A stretch of 33,368 bases of DNA from Caldilineales bacterium (GCA_012271135.1 JAAXGZ010000066.1:1-33368); one strand, 5' to 3'; numbered from the stretch's first letter, positions 15,536 to 24,380 are shown. Numbers and translations: made by a program. The notes: generated from the sequence alone by a model not told the origin.

Positions 15536-16845
15536 TTGAGCCGCCAAGGGCTCTGCATCACACCGGGTTCGCTGAACGCAAGGGGAACCTCCCCGGTCAC
15601 GGACAGCCGGGGATGTGCTTCGATCTCCGGGAGTAGGCAGGGACTGGCATGGAAATCGTCAAGGATGAGCGTGTTCTCGATGAACACCAGGCGCGCATCC
15701 TCAGGCGGCCGCGCACAACCGCGCATGGAAACATGCAGCGATTTCTCGTCCGACGGCATGGTGATGGGCAGGCTAACCCGGAACATGCCGAAAATCCCGG
15801 ATGTGACCGCATTGGTATACGTGGCATGCCAATCGATCTTCTCCGCCACGCGCGCGGTCGTGATGTTGGCCAGGCCCAGACCGGCAACATTGCCGTGGGT
15901 CTCCTCGGTCAGGTCAAGAACCGTGATCACGGCCACGTCCGAAGTCCCGAACTCCTCCTCCTGGCGCGGGATCATGAGGCGGCTCACGATGTTGGTGTCC
16001 ATGCCGGTGCCGCTGATGTTCTTACCCATCTCCCTAACCACGAGCACGTCGATTTCGGGGAAGGGCAGGCTGGCCATCATGTCCTTGGCCTCCTGCAACA
16101 ATTCCGCTTCGGGTTCCAAGCCAACCTGATCGGAGGTCAGGAACTCGATGCGCGCGGTCTCGTCATAGGCGTTCTCAACTGGACAGAGGGCGCCAATGAA
16201 GTTGGTGCTGTTGGCGTAGATGCGGGCGGCAGGCGCAAGGTACTTCTGGAAGAAGGCTCCACCACCGCCATGCATGATGGAGGCTCCGTGCTGCTTGCCG
16301 AATCCGATGACGCACATCTTCGACGGACCGCTCTCAAGGTGGCTGCGGAAGTCGGTATGCGGTTTGATGCGGCTTACCAGAACACAGTGGTCGGCCGCCA
16401 TCGAATCCTTCCCCTGGTACAGGATCGGCCCGCCATCCGGGATTTCGCCAATCGGTTCAACCTCCATGGTCGCCCTGATTTCGCAACCCGCACTTTCTTC
16501 CGTGACCCCAAGTTCCGCCAGCATCGTCTTCTGGCCTTCGGCGATCGCCCCACCGTGACTGCCCATGGCCGGAAACACGAACGGCCGGAAGCCATGGGCC
16601 TTCAGCCAGTCGACCGAACCCCTGACCAGCATCGGGATGTTGGCGATGCCGCGACTGCCGGCACCCACCCCGACCACCGCGCCCGGCTTCATTCGGGCCA
16701 GCACCCCGCTTTCATCCCAGGCCTCCAAAACCCGCGCGTGGATGTCCGCAACCTTGACCGTGTCGAACGTCTGGTGAACCGAAAGGACTTTGCCCGGCAG
16801 GGGCGCCGGGAAGTCCAGATTCTGGATTTGCTCTATCAGTTGCAT
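15532..16845 (-). CDS. LarA-like nickel-pincer-dependent isomerase (DUF2088 superfamily)
   Basis: Protein of 437 residues related to lactate racemase LarA. Family features visible: GAGSRGI in the N-terminal domain, GSHGG (position of the hydride-transfer histidine), RIKPHTDF (metal/cofactor histidine), GFGKQHGA (position of the lysine that binds the pincer cofactor) and HGGGG. LarA enzymes racemise or epimerise 2-hydroxy acids by hydride transfer on a Ni-pincer nucleotide; known family activities include lactate, malate and gluconate epimerisation. The substrate here is unknown. Cofactor-synthesis genes larB, larC and larE are not in the window, so they would have to be elsewhere. The start at 16845 has GGGGGA seven bases upstream; an in-frame ATG at 16917 would overlap the preceding gene. 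The stop overlaps the pdxA-like start. Confidence 0.82.
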   Translation of the reverse strand: MQLIEQIQNLDFPAPLPGKVLSVHQTFDTVKVADIHARVLEAWDESGVLARMKPGAVVGVGAGSRGIANIPMLVRGSVDWLKAHGFRPFVFPAMGSHGGAIAEGQKTMLAELGVTEESAGCEIRATMEVEPIGEIPDGGPILYQGKDSMAADHCVLVSRIKPHTDFRSHLESGPSKMCVIGFGKQHGASIMHGGGGAFFQKYLAPAARIYANSTNFIGALCPVENAYDETARIEFLTSDQVGLEPEAELLQEAKDMMASLPFPEIDVLVVREMGKNISGTGMDTNIVSRLMIPRQEEEFGTSDVAVITVLDLTEETHGNVAGLGLANITTARVAEKIDWHATYTNAVTSGIFGMFRVSLPITMPSDEKSLHVSMRGCARPPEDARLVFIENTLILDDFHASPCLLPEIEAHPRLSVTGEVPLAFSEPGVMQSPWRLN

Positions 16846-16882
16846 GTCTATTTCCCCCAAAGGTTGGTTGCACCCGACCCTT

Positions 16883-17563
16883 TCAGTCGGGATGCCGCTC
16901 GCGTACCTGTTGAACAATTTCCTTCATCAAGCCGGCGAAATCGTCCGACGCGGCCTTGAAGGCGTCACCGGCGATCACCAGTGGCGCCCCAAACACCACG
17001 ATCTGCGCGCCGAGGTCCAGCGTCTCGAGCGCCTGTGCCACGCTCAGGCCGCCCACGGCCTGTACCGGGATGGAAACCGCGTCGACAACCGCCTCCAGGT
17101 CCTCGAGCGGTGTCCGCGCCGGTTCCAGGTTCCGCTCGTCGAACCCCGTGTGAACGATGATGTAGTCCACGCCCATGTCCTGTGCTTCCCTTGCCCGGCC
17201 CGGTTTGTCGGGACAGAGCATGACGTCGCACATCACCTGCTTACCGTACCGCCTGGCCATCTCCACCTGGGCCAGGATGCTCGCGTCGTGGGCCTGGCCC
17301 ATGACCACCACCATGTCGGCACCGGCCTGGAACATCATCTCCCCCTCCAGGCCGGCCCCGTCCATGGTCTTGAGATCCGCCACAAGAGGGGTATCCGGAA
17401 ACTCGCGACGCAGTGCCCGCACACCATGCAGCCCTTCGGCCAGGATCAGTGGTGTACCGGCCTCAAGCCAGTCCACGCCGGCGTCGCAGGCGGCATGTGC
17501 CATTTCCAGGGCCTCGGGGATGGTGGTGACATCCAACGACAATTGAATCAGTGCTCCCGGCAT
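16883..17563 (-). CDS. HUMPS-family protein (hexulose-6-phosphate synthase / 3-keto-gulonate-6-phosphate decarboxylase type)
   Basis: TIM-barrel protein of 226 residues in the orotidine decarboxylase superfamily. The start LIQLSLDVTTIPEAL, EAGTPL (35-40), the diagnostic D-x-K-x2-D as DLKTMD (63-68), GADMVVVMG and the phosphate-binding VGGLS and FGAPLV loops are all present. Members either condense formaldehyde with ribulose-5-phosphate or decarboxylate 3-keto-L-gulonate-6-phosphate. No 6-phospho-3-hexuloisomerase is nearby, and dehydrogenases that would make 3-keto acids are, so a decarboxylase or aldolase on a sugar-acid phosphate is favoured; this is inference. The ATG at 17563 is chosen over one at 17629 because it begins at the family's first strand and avoids a 29-bp overlap with the upstream gene. 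Confidence 0.82.
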   Translation of the reverse strand: MPGALIQLSLDVTTIPEALEMAHAACDAGVDWLEAGTPLILAEGLHGVRALRREFPDTPLVADLKTMDGAGLEGEMMFQAGADMVVVMGQAHDASILAQVEMARRYGKQVMCDVMLCPDKPGRAREAQDMGVDYIIVHTGFDERNLEPARTPLEDLEAVVDAVSIPVQAVGGLSVAQALETLDLGAQIVVFGAPLVIAGDAFKAASDDFAGLMKEIVQQVRERHPD

Positions 17564-17600
17564 AGCGGCATCCACCACCCTCGCGTTGACAGTGGTTTGG

Positions 17601-18638
17601 TCAGTTCCAAACCAGAACTGACTTGACACTGGCCCCGGATTCCATGGCCGAGAACGCTTCGTGCCAATCCGTCAACGGATACAGACCGCCGATGACCGGG
17701 TCCAGATTGAGCTGGCCGGTCTGCAGCAGGGTCAGAACCCGTTCCCACGTGGCAAAGGTGTGGCTGAAGCAGCCTTGCAGCGTCACCGCCTTCTGCACCA
17801 GCGGGTCCAGGTTGAAGTCCAGCGGTTGCGGTCCCCAGCCAATCTTCGTGATTTGACCGTTGGGACGCACCATCTCCATGCCGGACTGCAGGGCGGCGGA
17901 ATGGCCGGTGCAGTCCACCACCAGATCGGCGCCGAAGCCGTCACCCAGGGATCGAACCAAGGTGTGTGGGTCCTCCTCCTCGACGTTGATCACGTGGTCG
18001 GCGCCCAGTTCGGCCGCGATGTCCAATCGGGCCTGGTCGGCACCGGTTCCCAGCACCACCAGCGTACCGGCCCCCTGAATTCGCGCGATCTGCAGGGCCA
18101 TGATGCCGATGGGCCCCGGACCCTGGACTACCACCAAGTCACCTGCACGCACGTCGGTCTTTTCGACCAGTGCGTTGTACGCCACACAACCCGGCTCTGT
18201 CAGGGCAGCATGCTCCCACGACACGGCATCAGGCAGGGGATGGAGGATCTCGGGCCGCGCAACCACGATATCTGTGAAGGCACCGTCGATGAGGGCTCCA
18301 TAGCCCAACCGGTTGGGACAAAGGTTGTACGCACCGCCCAAACAGTAGCCGCAGCGGCCGCACACCTTTGCCGCGGTCTCGCACGTAACCCGGTCTCCGG
18401 GAGCCACACCATCCACGTCCGCACCCACTGCCAAGACTTCGCCGCTGAATTCATGTCCCAGCACCAGCGGCAGGTTAATCTCCCAACTCTGGTGGTTGCG
18501 CCACAGATGAACGTCGCTGCCGCACACGCCGGCGGCACGCACCCCAATCAGCACACGGTCGGAAGGGCACTCCGGTTCCTCCGTCTGCCGGATCTCCACC
18601 TGGCCGTCAACCAGACCGTACTTGACAAGGGCATCCAT
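17601..18638 (-). CDS. Zinc-dependent polyol/sugar dehydrogenase (MDR, L-iditol dehydrogenase-like)
   Basis: Protein of 345 residues with all MDR landmarks: catalytic-zinc ligands C39 (GVCGSDVH), H62 and E63 (LGHEFSG), structural-zinc cysteines C93, C96, C99 and C107, E148, and the coenzyme motif GPGPIG (173-178). It should oxidise a sugar, polyol or hydroxy-acid hydroxyl with NAD(P)+; the general type is sorbitol/threonine dehydrogenase. A partial Shine-Dalgarno (AGAGGG) lies about 10 nt before the ATG. It is third in the operon, 20 bp after the isomerase gene, and its stop lies 37 bp before the preferred start of the HUMPS gene. It differs from the operon's first gene in keeping the structural zinc site. 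Confidence 0.9.
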   Translation of the reverse strand: MDALVKYGLVDGQVEIRQTEEPECPSDRVLIGVRAAGVCGSDVHLWRNHQSWEINLPLVLGHEFSGEVLAVGADVDGVAPGDRVTCETAAKVCGRCGYCLGGAYNLCPNRLGYGALIDGAFTDIVVARPEILHPLPDAVSWEHAALTEPGCVAYNALVEKTDVRAGDLVVVQGPGPIGIMALQIARIQGAGTLVVLGTGADQARLDIAAELGADHVINVEEEDPHTLVRSLGDGFGADLVVDCTGHSAALQSGMEMVRPNGQITKIGWGPQPLDFNLDPLVQKAVTLQGCFSHTFATWERVLTLLQTGQLNLDPVIGGLYPLTDWHEAFSAMESGASVKSVLVWN

Positions 18639-18658
18639 GCCTCAGGTTCCCTCTGAAA

Positions 18659-19549
18659 CTATGCGAAGTGCTTGGCGCGCATGGCGCGCAGGAAGTCAAC
18701 GCTGCGTCGCATTTCGTCCATGCCGTGCATGCCGTCCTCAATGCTCACCCACCCATTGAAACCAGCCTGTGCAAGCCGGCTGAATATCGCATCGTAGTCG
18801 TTGAGACCCTGTCCCGTGACCCCATGCTGCAGGGCATCGAGGTAGCCGATTGAACCGTCGGCCGCCTTGACGTCCTCCAGGGTCGCGCCCTCCGCCAGAA
18901 ACCTGTCGCTGGCATGCATGGTGACCACCCGGGGAAGGACCGCATCCAACAGTTCAATCGGATCATCCCCTGCCACAAAGGCATTGGAAGGATCATACTG
19001 AACACCGAAATGCGGCGACTCGGGAACCGAGGCCAGAACCTTGAGGAACACAGCCATCTTCTGCGCGAATTCGGGCCAGGTCCAATAGCCGTCCTTGTAG
19101 TGGTTCTCCAACGCCAGCACGATGTCCAGTTCGGCCGCGACCGGGAGAATCCGGTCGTAGCACTCGGCCACCCGCTCCAGCCCTTCTTGCAGGGACAGAC
19201 CGGGATAGCGCTGGCCGGTCAGGATGCGGCACGCCGTCCCGCGGCCACCGAGAAACCTGGCCGTTTCCATCATCCGCAGCTGGTGTTCGACCGCCCGGGT
19301 CCGGCATGTCGGGTCGGGATGCGTGAAATCCGCCGACACGCACAGCATGGGCATCGCGTGGTTGCCGCGTGCCAAGGCGTCGCCGATCGACTCGAGGTAG
19401 CCCCGGTCCAGGGACGCAAAGAATCCTTCGTAGAGTTCCAGCCCTTCAACCTCCAGGGCATCCGCCATGTCAATCCATTGAAAGACGTCCATCGTGCGGT
19501 CGATGCAAATGGCGTCGAGATAGCACTTGGGAAAGGCTGCGATGTGCAT
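18659..19549 (-). CDS. Sugar phosphate isomerase/epimerase (xylose-isomerase-like TIM barrel)
   Basis: TIM-barrel protein of 296 residues of the AP-endonuclease-2/xylose isomerase-like superfamily. The four metal-binding positions can be picked out: E in VLALENHYKDG, D in FGVQYDPSN, H in VVTMHASDR and E in VSIEDGMHG. Relatives include tagatose 3-epimerases, hydroxypyruvate isomerase and inosose isomerases/dehydratases; the exact reaction cannot be told. The ATG at 19549 gives a natural first strand (MHIAAFPKCYL); a GTG at 19561 would add four residues. It lies between two dehydrogenase genes with very short gaps, so it is part of the operon. Confidence 0.85.
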   Translation of the reverse strand: MHIAAFPKCYLDAICIDRTMDVFQWIDMADALEVEGLELYEGFFASLDRGYLESIGDALARGNHAMPMLCVSADFTHPDPTCRTRAVEHQLRMMETARFLGGRGTACRILTGQRYPGLSLQEGLERVAECYDRILPVAAELDIVLALENHYKDGYWTWPEFAQKMAVFLKVLASVPESPHFGVQYDPSNAFVAGDDPIELLDAVLPRVVTMHASDRFLAEGATLEDVKAADGSIGYLDALQHGVTGQGLNDYDAIFSRLAQAGFNGWVSIEDGMHGMDEMRRSVDFLRAMRAKHFA

Positions 19550-19568
19550 GGTGGCCGCCACGGTGCCG

Positions 19569-20552
19569 TCACGGAATGAGAATGACCTTGATCAGGTCAA
19601 GTTCGCCCTTGGCCAGGCCATCGACCAGTGTCGGCCCCTCCTCCAGGGGCGCGACCTTTTCGATCAGCGATTCGACATCGATGACCTTTCTGGAAATCGC
19701 CTGGATGACCCGCTCGAACTCGGTGCTGAACCCATAGGTGCCGGCCACGGTCAGTTCCCGCGTCACCACCTCCTGCATGTTCACTTCGATCATGAGATCG
19801 CTGTTGCCAATCCAGGTTACGTGGCCGCCGACGCGCACCATGGCATGGGCCTGCTGCACCGACTTCGTCAAGCCAACGGCCTCGATGGCAACGTCGGCAC
19901 CGGCCTGTCCCGTCATGTCCATGACGGCGGCCACCGGATCCTCTTCCCGCACATTGATGGTCACATCGGCACCAACGGCACGGGCCAGTCCCAAACGGTG
20001 CTCGCTCATGTCGGTGACGATGATCGTGCCGGCCCCGCTGCGCCGAGCACATTGAAGCGCGAGCAGACCGATGGTACCGGCACCGACAACGACCACCGTG
20101 TCCATCAACGCTATCGGCGTCCGGCTGATGGCGTGGACTGCGATCGAAAGGGGCTCGCACATGGCCGCTTCGTTCCAGGACATGCCTTCCGGCTTGGGAT
20201 AGAGCATCGACTTGTGAACGATCGCGTGATCGGCATAGGCCCCGGGCTGGTTGACGCCGACGACCTGGCGCTGGCCGATGCCGTCGTACGGGAACATGGG
20301 GGACACGATGACCTCGTCCTCCTCCTCGACGCCCGCGACCCCACTGCCAAAGCGGGACACAATACCGCTGAATTCGTGTCCCATCACCATGGGGGGCGTG
20401 CGCCTGCCGGTACTGCCCGTGTACCCGTGCACATCGGACCCGCAGATGCCCACGGCCTTGACGTCCACCAGGACTTCTTCGGGCCCTGGTACCGGAACAT
20501 CCATGTCCCGCATCACCATGTGCCAGGGAGCGGTATAGACGATCGATCTCAT
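19569..20552 (-). CDS. MDR dehydrogenase lacking the structural-zinc lobe
   Basis: Protein of 327 residues and first gene of the minus-strand operon. Catalytic-zinc ligands C37 (GICGSD), H59 and E60 (MGHEFSG) and E133 (CEPLSIAVHA), plus the Rossmann GAGTIG (157-162), are present. The loop that normally holds four structural-zinc cysteines is absent: VIVSPMFPYDGIGQRQVVGVNQPGA runs straight through, about 12-15 residues shorter than in relatives, with no cysteine. Some MDR enzymes lack this zinc, so it may be fully active. The substrate is probably a sugar or polyol. A perfect AGGAGG precedes the ATG but 12 nt away, longer than ideal. Confidence 0.87.
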   Translation of the reverse strand: MRSIVYTAPWHMVMRDMDVPVPGPEEVLVDVKAVGICGSDVHGYTGSTGRRTPPMVMGHEFSGIVSRFGSGVAGVEEEDEVIVSPMFPYDGIGQRQVVGVNQPGAYADHAIVHKSMLYPKPEGMSWNEAAMCEPLSIAVHAISRTPIALMDTVVVVGAGTIGLLALQCARRSGAGTIIVTDMSEHRLGLARAVGADVTINVREEDPVAAVMDMTGQAGADVAIEAVGLTKSVQQAHAMVRVGGHVTWIGNSDLMIEVNMQEVVTRELTVAGTYGFSTEFERVIQAISRKVIDVESLIEKVAPLEEGPTLVDGLAKGELDLIKVILIP

Positions 20553-20564
20553 GTTGGACTGGAG

Positions 20565-20570
20565 CCTCCT
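20565..20570 (-). promoter_or_regulatory. Perfect Shine-Dalgarno with long spacing, head of operon
   Basis: AGGAGG on the minus strand, 12 nt before the ATG of the first operon gene. A GATAAT in the same strand at about 20591-20596 could be a -10, but no good -35 is seen. This 210-bp divergent gap must hold control sites for both directions. Confidence 0.4.
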
Positions 20571-20762
20571 GGGTAAATTGGATCCATTTGATTATCGCCC
20601 AACCCGGTTCCTTCAGGACCGATGTTGGAGAGAGGTGGTTGGGCAATTCGGCATGGAATGACCCGCCCAGCGGCATTGCCCGCTTATAGTTATCCGGTGA
20701 CACCACCCCCTCGCAAACGGCCCGTGCCCAACCGAAGGTTCCGACGAGTTTCGAACACTGCA

Positions 20763-22130
20763 ATGAGTGCCTACACCGCAGAGGCCATCGAACGACAGAT
20801 CCTGAAACGGCGCATTGTCATCGCGCTGATTATCACCATCCCAACCTTGCTGTTGGTGTTGTTCTACGGCTACAACCTGTATCTGGAACCGCTCATCCGG
20901 CAATGCCCCAGGGACTGCCAGGGACTTGACCTCTCCGGAGAGCTGTTGCACGATCGGTCGTTCGCCGGGTTCGACCTGTCCAGCGCGAACCTGTCGATGG
21001 CGCTTGCTCCGGACGTGGACTTCACCGACGCAACCCTCTATTTCACCAACTTCACGGAGACCAGCCTCCAACGCGCAAGTTTTGTCGGATCCGATCTGAC
21101 CGGAGCGTTGTTCGCACGCGCCGATCTGCGCGGCGCGGACTTGCGCGACACGGTTCTCGACGGCGCAAGATTCCAGGGAGCCGACTTGCGGGAAGCCGAC
21201 CTGCGCGGAGCCCGCATGACATCGGCCGACTTGACCGGAGCTTGGCTTCGCGGCTCGACAATAGACGATGACACGGCCTTGAGCGCCCACTGGGCGCGGA
21301 TGTGGAGAATTGTCAACGAACCCATCGCAGGCCAAGACTTGTCCGGAGTCAGCTTCGCCAACGCCAACCTGCAGGGCATTGACTTCGGCACGGCCAACCT
21401 TGTCGGAGCCAGATTCAACAACACGGACCTGCGCGGTGCCCGTTTGGCCAACGCCAACATGACTGCGGCAGACCTGCGCAAGACCCGGATTGACGACACA
21501 ACGACGCTTCCGACCACGGCCATGCTGGTTTGGCGTCTGCACAATCAGGCCCAACTGGGCTGGCAGCTGGCAGGCACGGACCTCAGCCGCGAGATGCTGA
21601 ACGGAGTGGTGCTGCAACAGGCGGACCTCTCCGGCACCGTGCTGCGGGGCACCTCCCTTGTTACGTCCAACCTGCGGGATGCCAACTTGACGGGCGCGGA
21701 TCTCAGGGACGCGGATCTAACCGAAGCGGATCTGGATCGGACCACTCTGCGCAATGTCGATCTGCGGGGCGCCAACCTGCACGGGGCCGAATTGGGCTTG
21801 GCCGATCTAAGGGATGTCCAGTTGGACAATGCCACAGTGTTGTCGGGAACCTGGCGGACGGTCTGGCGCATTGTCAATCAAGGCGGCGAGAACCTGGACC
21901 TAAGCGGTCGTTTCCTGGGCTGGGCCAACCTCGCAGGGGCCAACCTTGCAGGGGCCGATCTGACCGGAACCGATTTGCGCTTCGCCGATTTGACCAACGC
22001 CAACCTGGCCGGGGCAATTCTGGTGGATGCCAATCTGGCCAATGCCAACCTCGATGGAGCCGACTTGGCCGGGGCCAACCTAACCGGGGCCGATCTACGC
22101 GGTACCGGTTTGGACGGCGCGCAAGGTTGA
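20763..22130 (+). CDS. Membrane-anchored pentapeptide-repeat protein with Trp-rich linkers
   Basis: Protein of 455 residues from the ATG at 20763 (the frame is open from 20622 without a better start). Residues 1-17 are charged, 18-41 form one transmembrane helix (IVIALIITIPTLLLVLFYGY), and the rest is mostly A(D/N)LxX pentapeptide repeats, which fold as a right-handed quadrilateral beta-helix. The repeats are broken by three similar linkers near residues 180, 256 and 367: a T.L segment, Trp, then W-R-(I/L)-(V/H)-N and a return to 'DLS'. The anchor with basic N-terminus implies N-in topology with the helix outside or periplasmic. Function is unknown: pentapeptide proteins include gyrase-protecting DNA mimics, but a membrane-tethered extracytoplasmic one is more likely a scaffold. 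Repeats make internal alignment ambiguous. Confidence 0.83.
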   Translation: MSAYTAEAIERQILKRRIVIALIITIPTLLLVLFYGYNLYLEPLIRQCPRDCQGLDLSGELLHDRSFAGFDLSSANLSMALAPDVDFTDATLYFTNFTETSLQRASFVGSDLTGALFARADLRGADLRDTVLDGARFQGADLREADLRGARMTSADLTGAWLRGSTIDDDTALSAHWARMWRIVNEPIAGQDLSGVSFANANLQGIDFGTANLVGARFNNTDLRGARLANANMTAADLRKTRIDDTTTLPTTAMLVWRLHNQAQLGWQLAGTDLSREMLNGVVLQQADLSGTVLRGTSLVTSNLRDANLTGADLRDADLTEADLDRTTLRNVDLRGANLHGAELGLADLRDVQLDNATVLSGTWRTVWRIVNQGGENLDLSGRFLGWANLAGANLAGADLTGTDLRFADLTNANLAGAILVDANLANANLDGADLAGANLTGADLRGTGLDGAQG

Positions 22131-22273
22131 CGCCTTGCCAAGACCGGACGCGTCCGCCCGTTTGGCATCCCGGCGCGATCCAAGGTCCTGTAACCTCCGT
22201 GCAGGGTGGCAGGCCTGTACAAGACCGGGGATTCGTCCGCGGGTCGTGCGTCTTGCAACGGGCTTTCGCCTTT

Positions 22274-22303
22274 TTGGATTGGACTGGCTTCAAGCCTTAC
22301 AAT
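22274..22303 (+). promoter_or_regulatory. Predicted sigma70-type promoter for the transporter operon
   Basis: TTGGAT (22274-22279), 18-nt spacer, TACAAT (22298-22303), about 140 bp before the lipoprotein start. It is the best promoter-like pair in the 313-bp gap 22131-22443, which otherwise holds only the palindrome below. Confidence 0.4.
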
Positions 22304-22335
22304 CCCCGAACCCAATCCGCTCCCACAGCGCGCCG

Positions 22336-22355
22336 CACTACGGATCCCCGTAGTG
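22336..22355. promoter_or_regulatory. Palindrome in the leader of the transporter operon
   Basis: Perfect CACTACGG-ATCC-CCGTAGTG, followed by TTTGCG. It sits just downstream of the predicted promoter, so it could be a repressor operator or a small attenuating hairpin. Confidence 0.4.
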
Positions 22356-22443
22356 TTTGCGTTCGGATTCCGATCCGTCGATCCGGATCTCCGGGCCTGC
22401 GCGCTGGACGAGCTCTTTTGTTCACTTCCTTTCGGAGGAATTC

Positions 22444-24279
22444 ATGAAGCTGAGAAAGCTTTTGCCTTTCAGCGTGTTGCTGTTGGTGTTTGCAATGGCC
22501 TTTACGGCCTGCGCGGGCACCCCGGCCATCGAGCCCGCGGCCCCTGCCGACTCCGGCGATGCCATGGCCGATGCCGACGACACGATGGAGGACTACTCCA
22601 ACGCGTCCCGCGCCGAAACCCTGATCTTCGAGGTTGATGCCCGCGGCGGTCAGTTCGCCGATCCCGAACTGCACAATCCCTACGTACCCGGCGGCCTGCG
22701 CAACCAAGGCAACCATCAGGCTTCGACCGAACCGCTGTTCATGCTCAACTACCAGACCGGCGAAATGGAACCGTGGCTGGGCGAGTCCTTCGTCCCGAAC
22801 GACACGTTCGACGTCTGGACCCTCAACATCCGCAAGGGCGTGAGGTGGAGCGACGGCGAGGACTTCAACGCCGACGACGTGGTCTTCACCATGAACATGC
22901 TGTTGGAGCACACGGAACTGAGCTACGCGGCCGCGCAACAGGACTGGGTCGATAGCGTCGAAAAGGTTGACGACTTCACGGTCGTGTTCAACCTGACGCG
23001 CCCGAACCCGCGCTACCAGTTGGACCACCACTCCGTGAAGATCTGGGGCTCCCTGCCCATCGTGCCCGAACACATTTGGGCCGGCCAGGATCCCCTGACC
23101 TTCAAGTTTTACGACACGGACCAGGGTTGGCCCGTGTGGACCGGTCCCTACATCCTGGACACCATTTCGCCGACCGAGTTCAGCTACGTCCGCGACGACA
23201 ACTGGTGGGGCGTTGAAGCCGGATTCCGGGACATGCCGGAACCCAAGAAGCTGATCTGGATCCGCAGCGCCTCCGACGAGACCGCGGTCAACAACTTTGC
23301 CAACGACGGCATCGACAGCCTCATGGACATTACGTTGGGTCAGCTCCAGGCCGTCCAGGCCCAGAACCCCAACGTGGTCACGTGGTTCACCGACATGCCG
23401 CTGGCTTGGGTCCCGGATCCCTGCTCCCGCACGTTCGAGCTGAACAACGCGATTGAGCCGTGGAACGACAAGGACATGCGCTGGGCGCTCAACTACATGG
23501 TTGACCGCGACGAAATTGTGGCAATTGCCTACGAGGGCACGACGCTCAAGAACCGCCACCCCTTCCCGGCCTATCCGCCGCTGGATCGCCTGGTCGACCT
23601 GGCCGATGCGGCCGGCACCTGGGATGTGGACCAGCTGTTCACGCACTCGCCCGAAATGGCCGCCGAGATCCTGTCCGGCAAGGGCTACACCCGCGACGGT
23701 GACGGCTACTGGACCAAGGACGGCGATGAGCTCTCGCTCGAGATCGCCGTGCACGAAGGCTTCATTGAGAAGAAGCGTATCGCGCAGGTGGTTGTCGAAC
23801 AGTTGCAGCGTCAGGGCATCGATGCCGTGCAGGTCAACCAGGCCGGTCAGATCTGGGGCGACAACTTCCGCAATGGCAACTTCGAGTCCCGCATGGGCTG
23901 GCAAACCTGTGGTTCCGTAAACGAGCCGTGGGCCACCCTCGACAACTTCAACACCCGTTGGCTGGTTCCGATTGGCGAGCGCGCCAACAAGAACTCGTGG
24001 CGATGGAGCGGTGACAACGCCGAAGCCTTCAGTGCCCTTGTCGACCAGATCGGCGCCTTGGCCGTGGGCGACCCGGCCGTGGACGATCTCTTCGTGGAGG
24101 CTTCCGCACTGCTTTTCGAGGACCTGCCGGTGATTCCGATTACCGAGGCCAAGAAGATCATTCCGTTCATGGAGACCTACTGGACAAACTGGCCCACCTA
24201 CGACAACCAATACATCCACCCGCCGACCTGGTGGCAGCACACCCACTACATCATTCACGAAGTCACGGCCGCCCAGTAA
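22444..24279 (+). CDS. ABC transporter solute-binding lipoprotein, family 5 (peptide/nickel/sugar type)
   Basis: Protein of 611 residues, the binding component of an Opp/Dpp-type importer. The N-terminus [20 protein letters not shown] leads to a lipobox-like FTAC with C23 as the lipidation site. A flexible acidic linker ([21 protein letters not shown]) follows, then the SBP_bac_5 fold ([30 protein letters not shown] is typical; VDWNEIV-like region [15 protein letters not shown]). A strong Shine-Dalgarno GGAGG lies five bases before the ATG, which fixes the start against an upstream in-frame ATG at 22357. The solute is unknown; in this lineage family-5 systems often import sugars or oligosaccharides, and the downstream kinase and isomerase support that. 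First gene of a seven-gene unit. Confidence 0.92.
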   Translation: MKLRKLLPFSVLLLVFAMAFTACAGTPAIEPAAPADSGDAMADADDTMEDYSNASRAETLIFEVDARGGQFADPELHNPYVPGGLRNQGNHQASTEPLFMLNYQTGEMEPWLGESFVPNDTFDVWTLNIRKGVRWSDGEDFNADDVVFTMNMLLEHTELSYAAAQQDWVDSVEKVDDFTVVFNLTRPNPRYQLDHHSVKIWGSLPIVPEHIWAGQDPLTFKFYDTDQGWPVWTGPYILDTISPTEFSYVRDDNWWGVEAGFRDMPEPKKLIWIRSASDETAVNNFANDGIDSLMDITLGQLQAVQAQNPNVVTWFTDMPLAWVPDPCSRTFELNNAIEPWNDKDMRWALNYMVDRDEIVAIAYEGTTLKNRHPFPAYPPLDRLVDLADAAGTWDVDQLFTHSPEMAAEILSGKGYTRDGDGYWTKDGDELSLEIAVHEGFIEKKRIAQVVVEQLQRQGIDAVQVNQAGQIWGDNFRNGNFESRMGWQTCGSVNEPWATLDNFNTRWLVPIGERANKNSWRWSGDNAEAFSALVDQIGALAVGDPAVDDLFVEASALLFEDLPVIPITEAKKIIPFMETYWTNWPTYDNQYIHPPTWWQHTHYIIHEVTAAQ

Positions 24280-24307
24280 GGGCTGACGCCGACAAGTGAT
24301 TTGAATG

Positions 24308-24339
24308 CGGGAACGGGGGTCTCAGGGCCCCCGTTCCCG
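24308..24339 (+). terminator. Strong intercistronic hairpin (attenuator) between lipoprotein and permease
   Basis: Perfect 12-bp stem CGGGAACGGGGG (24308-24319) and CCCCCGTTCCCG (24328-24339) with an 8-nt loop. No T-run follows. In many binding-protein operons such a hairpin stabilises the upstream message and lowers expression of the membrane genes. Confidence 0.65.
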
Positions 24340-24380
24340 TTCAACAACGTTGCATTGGCTGCCACCGGGGAAATACGCAC

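Noticed and set aside
22297-24258. 653-codon minus-strand frame opposite the solute-binding protein
   Set aside because: Antisense to a well-supported lipoprotein gene; composition of a complementary-strand shadow.
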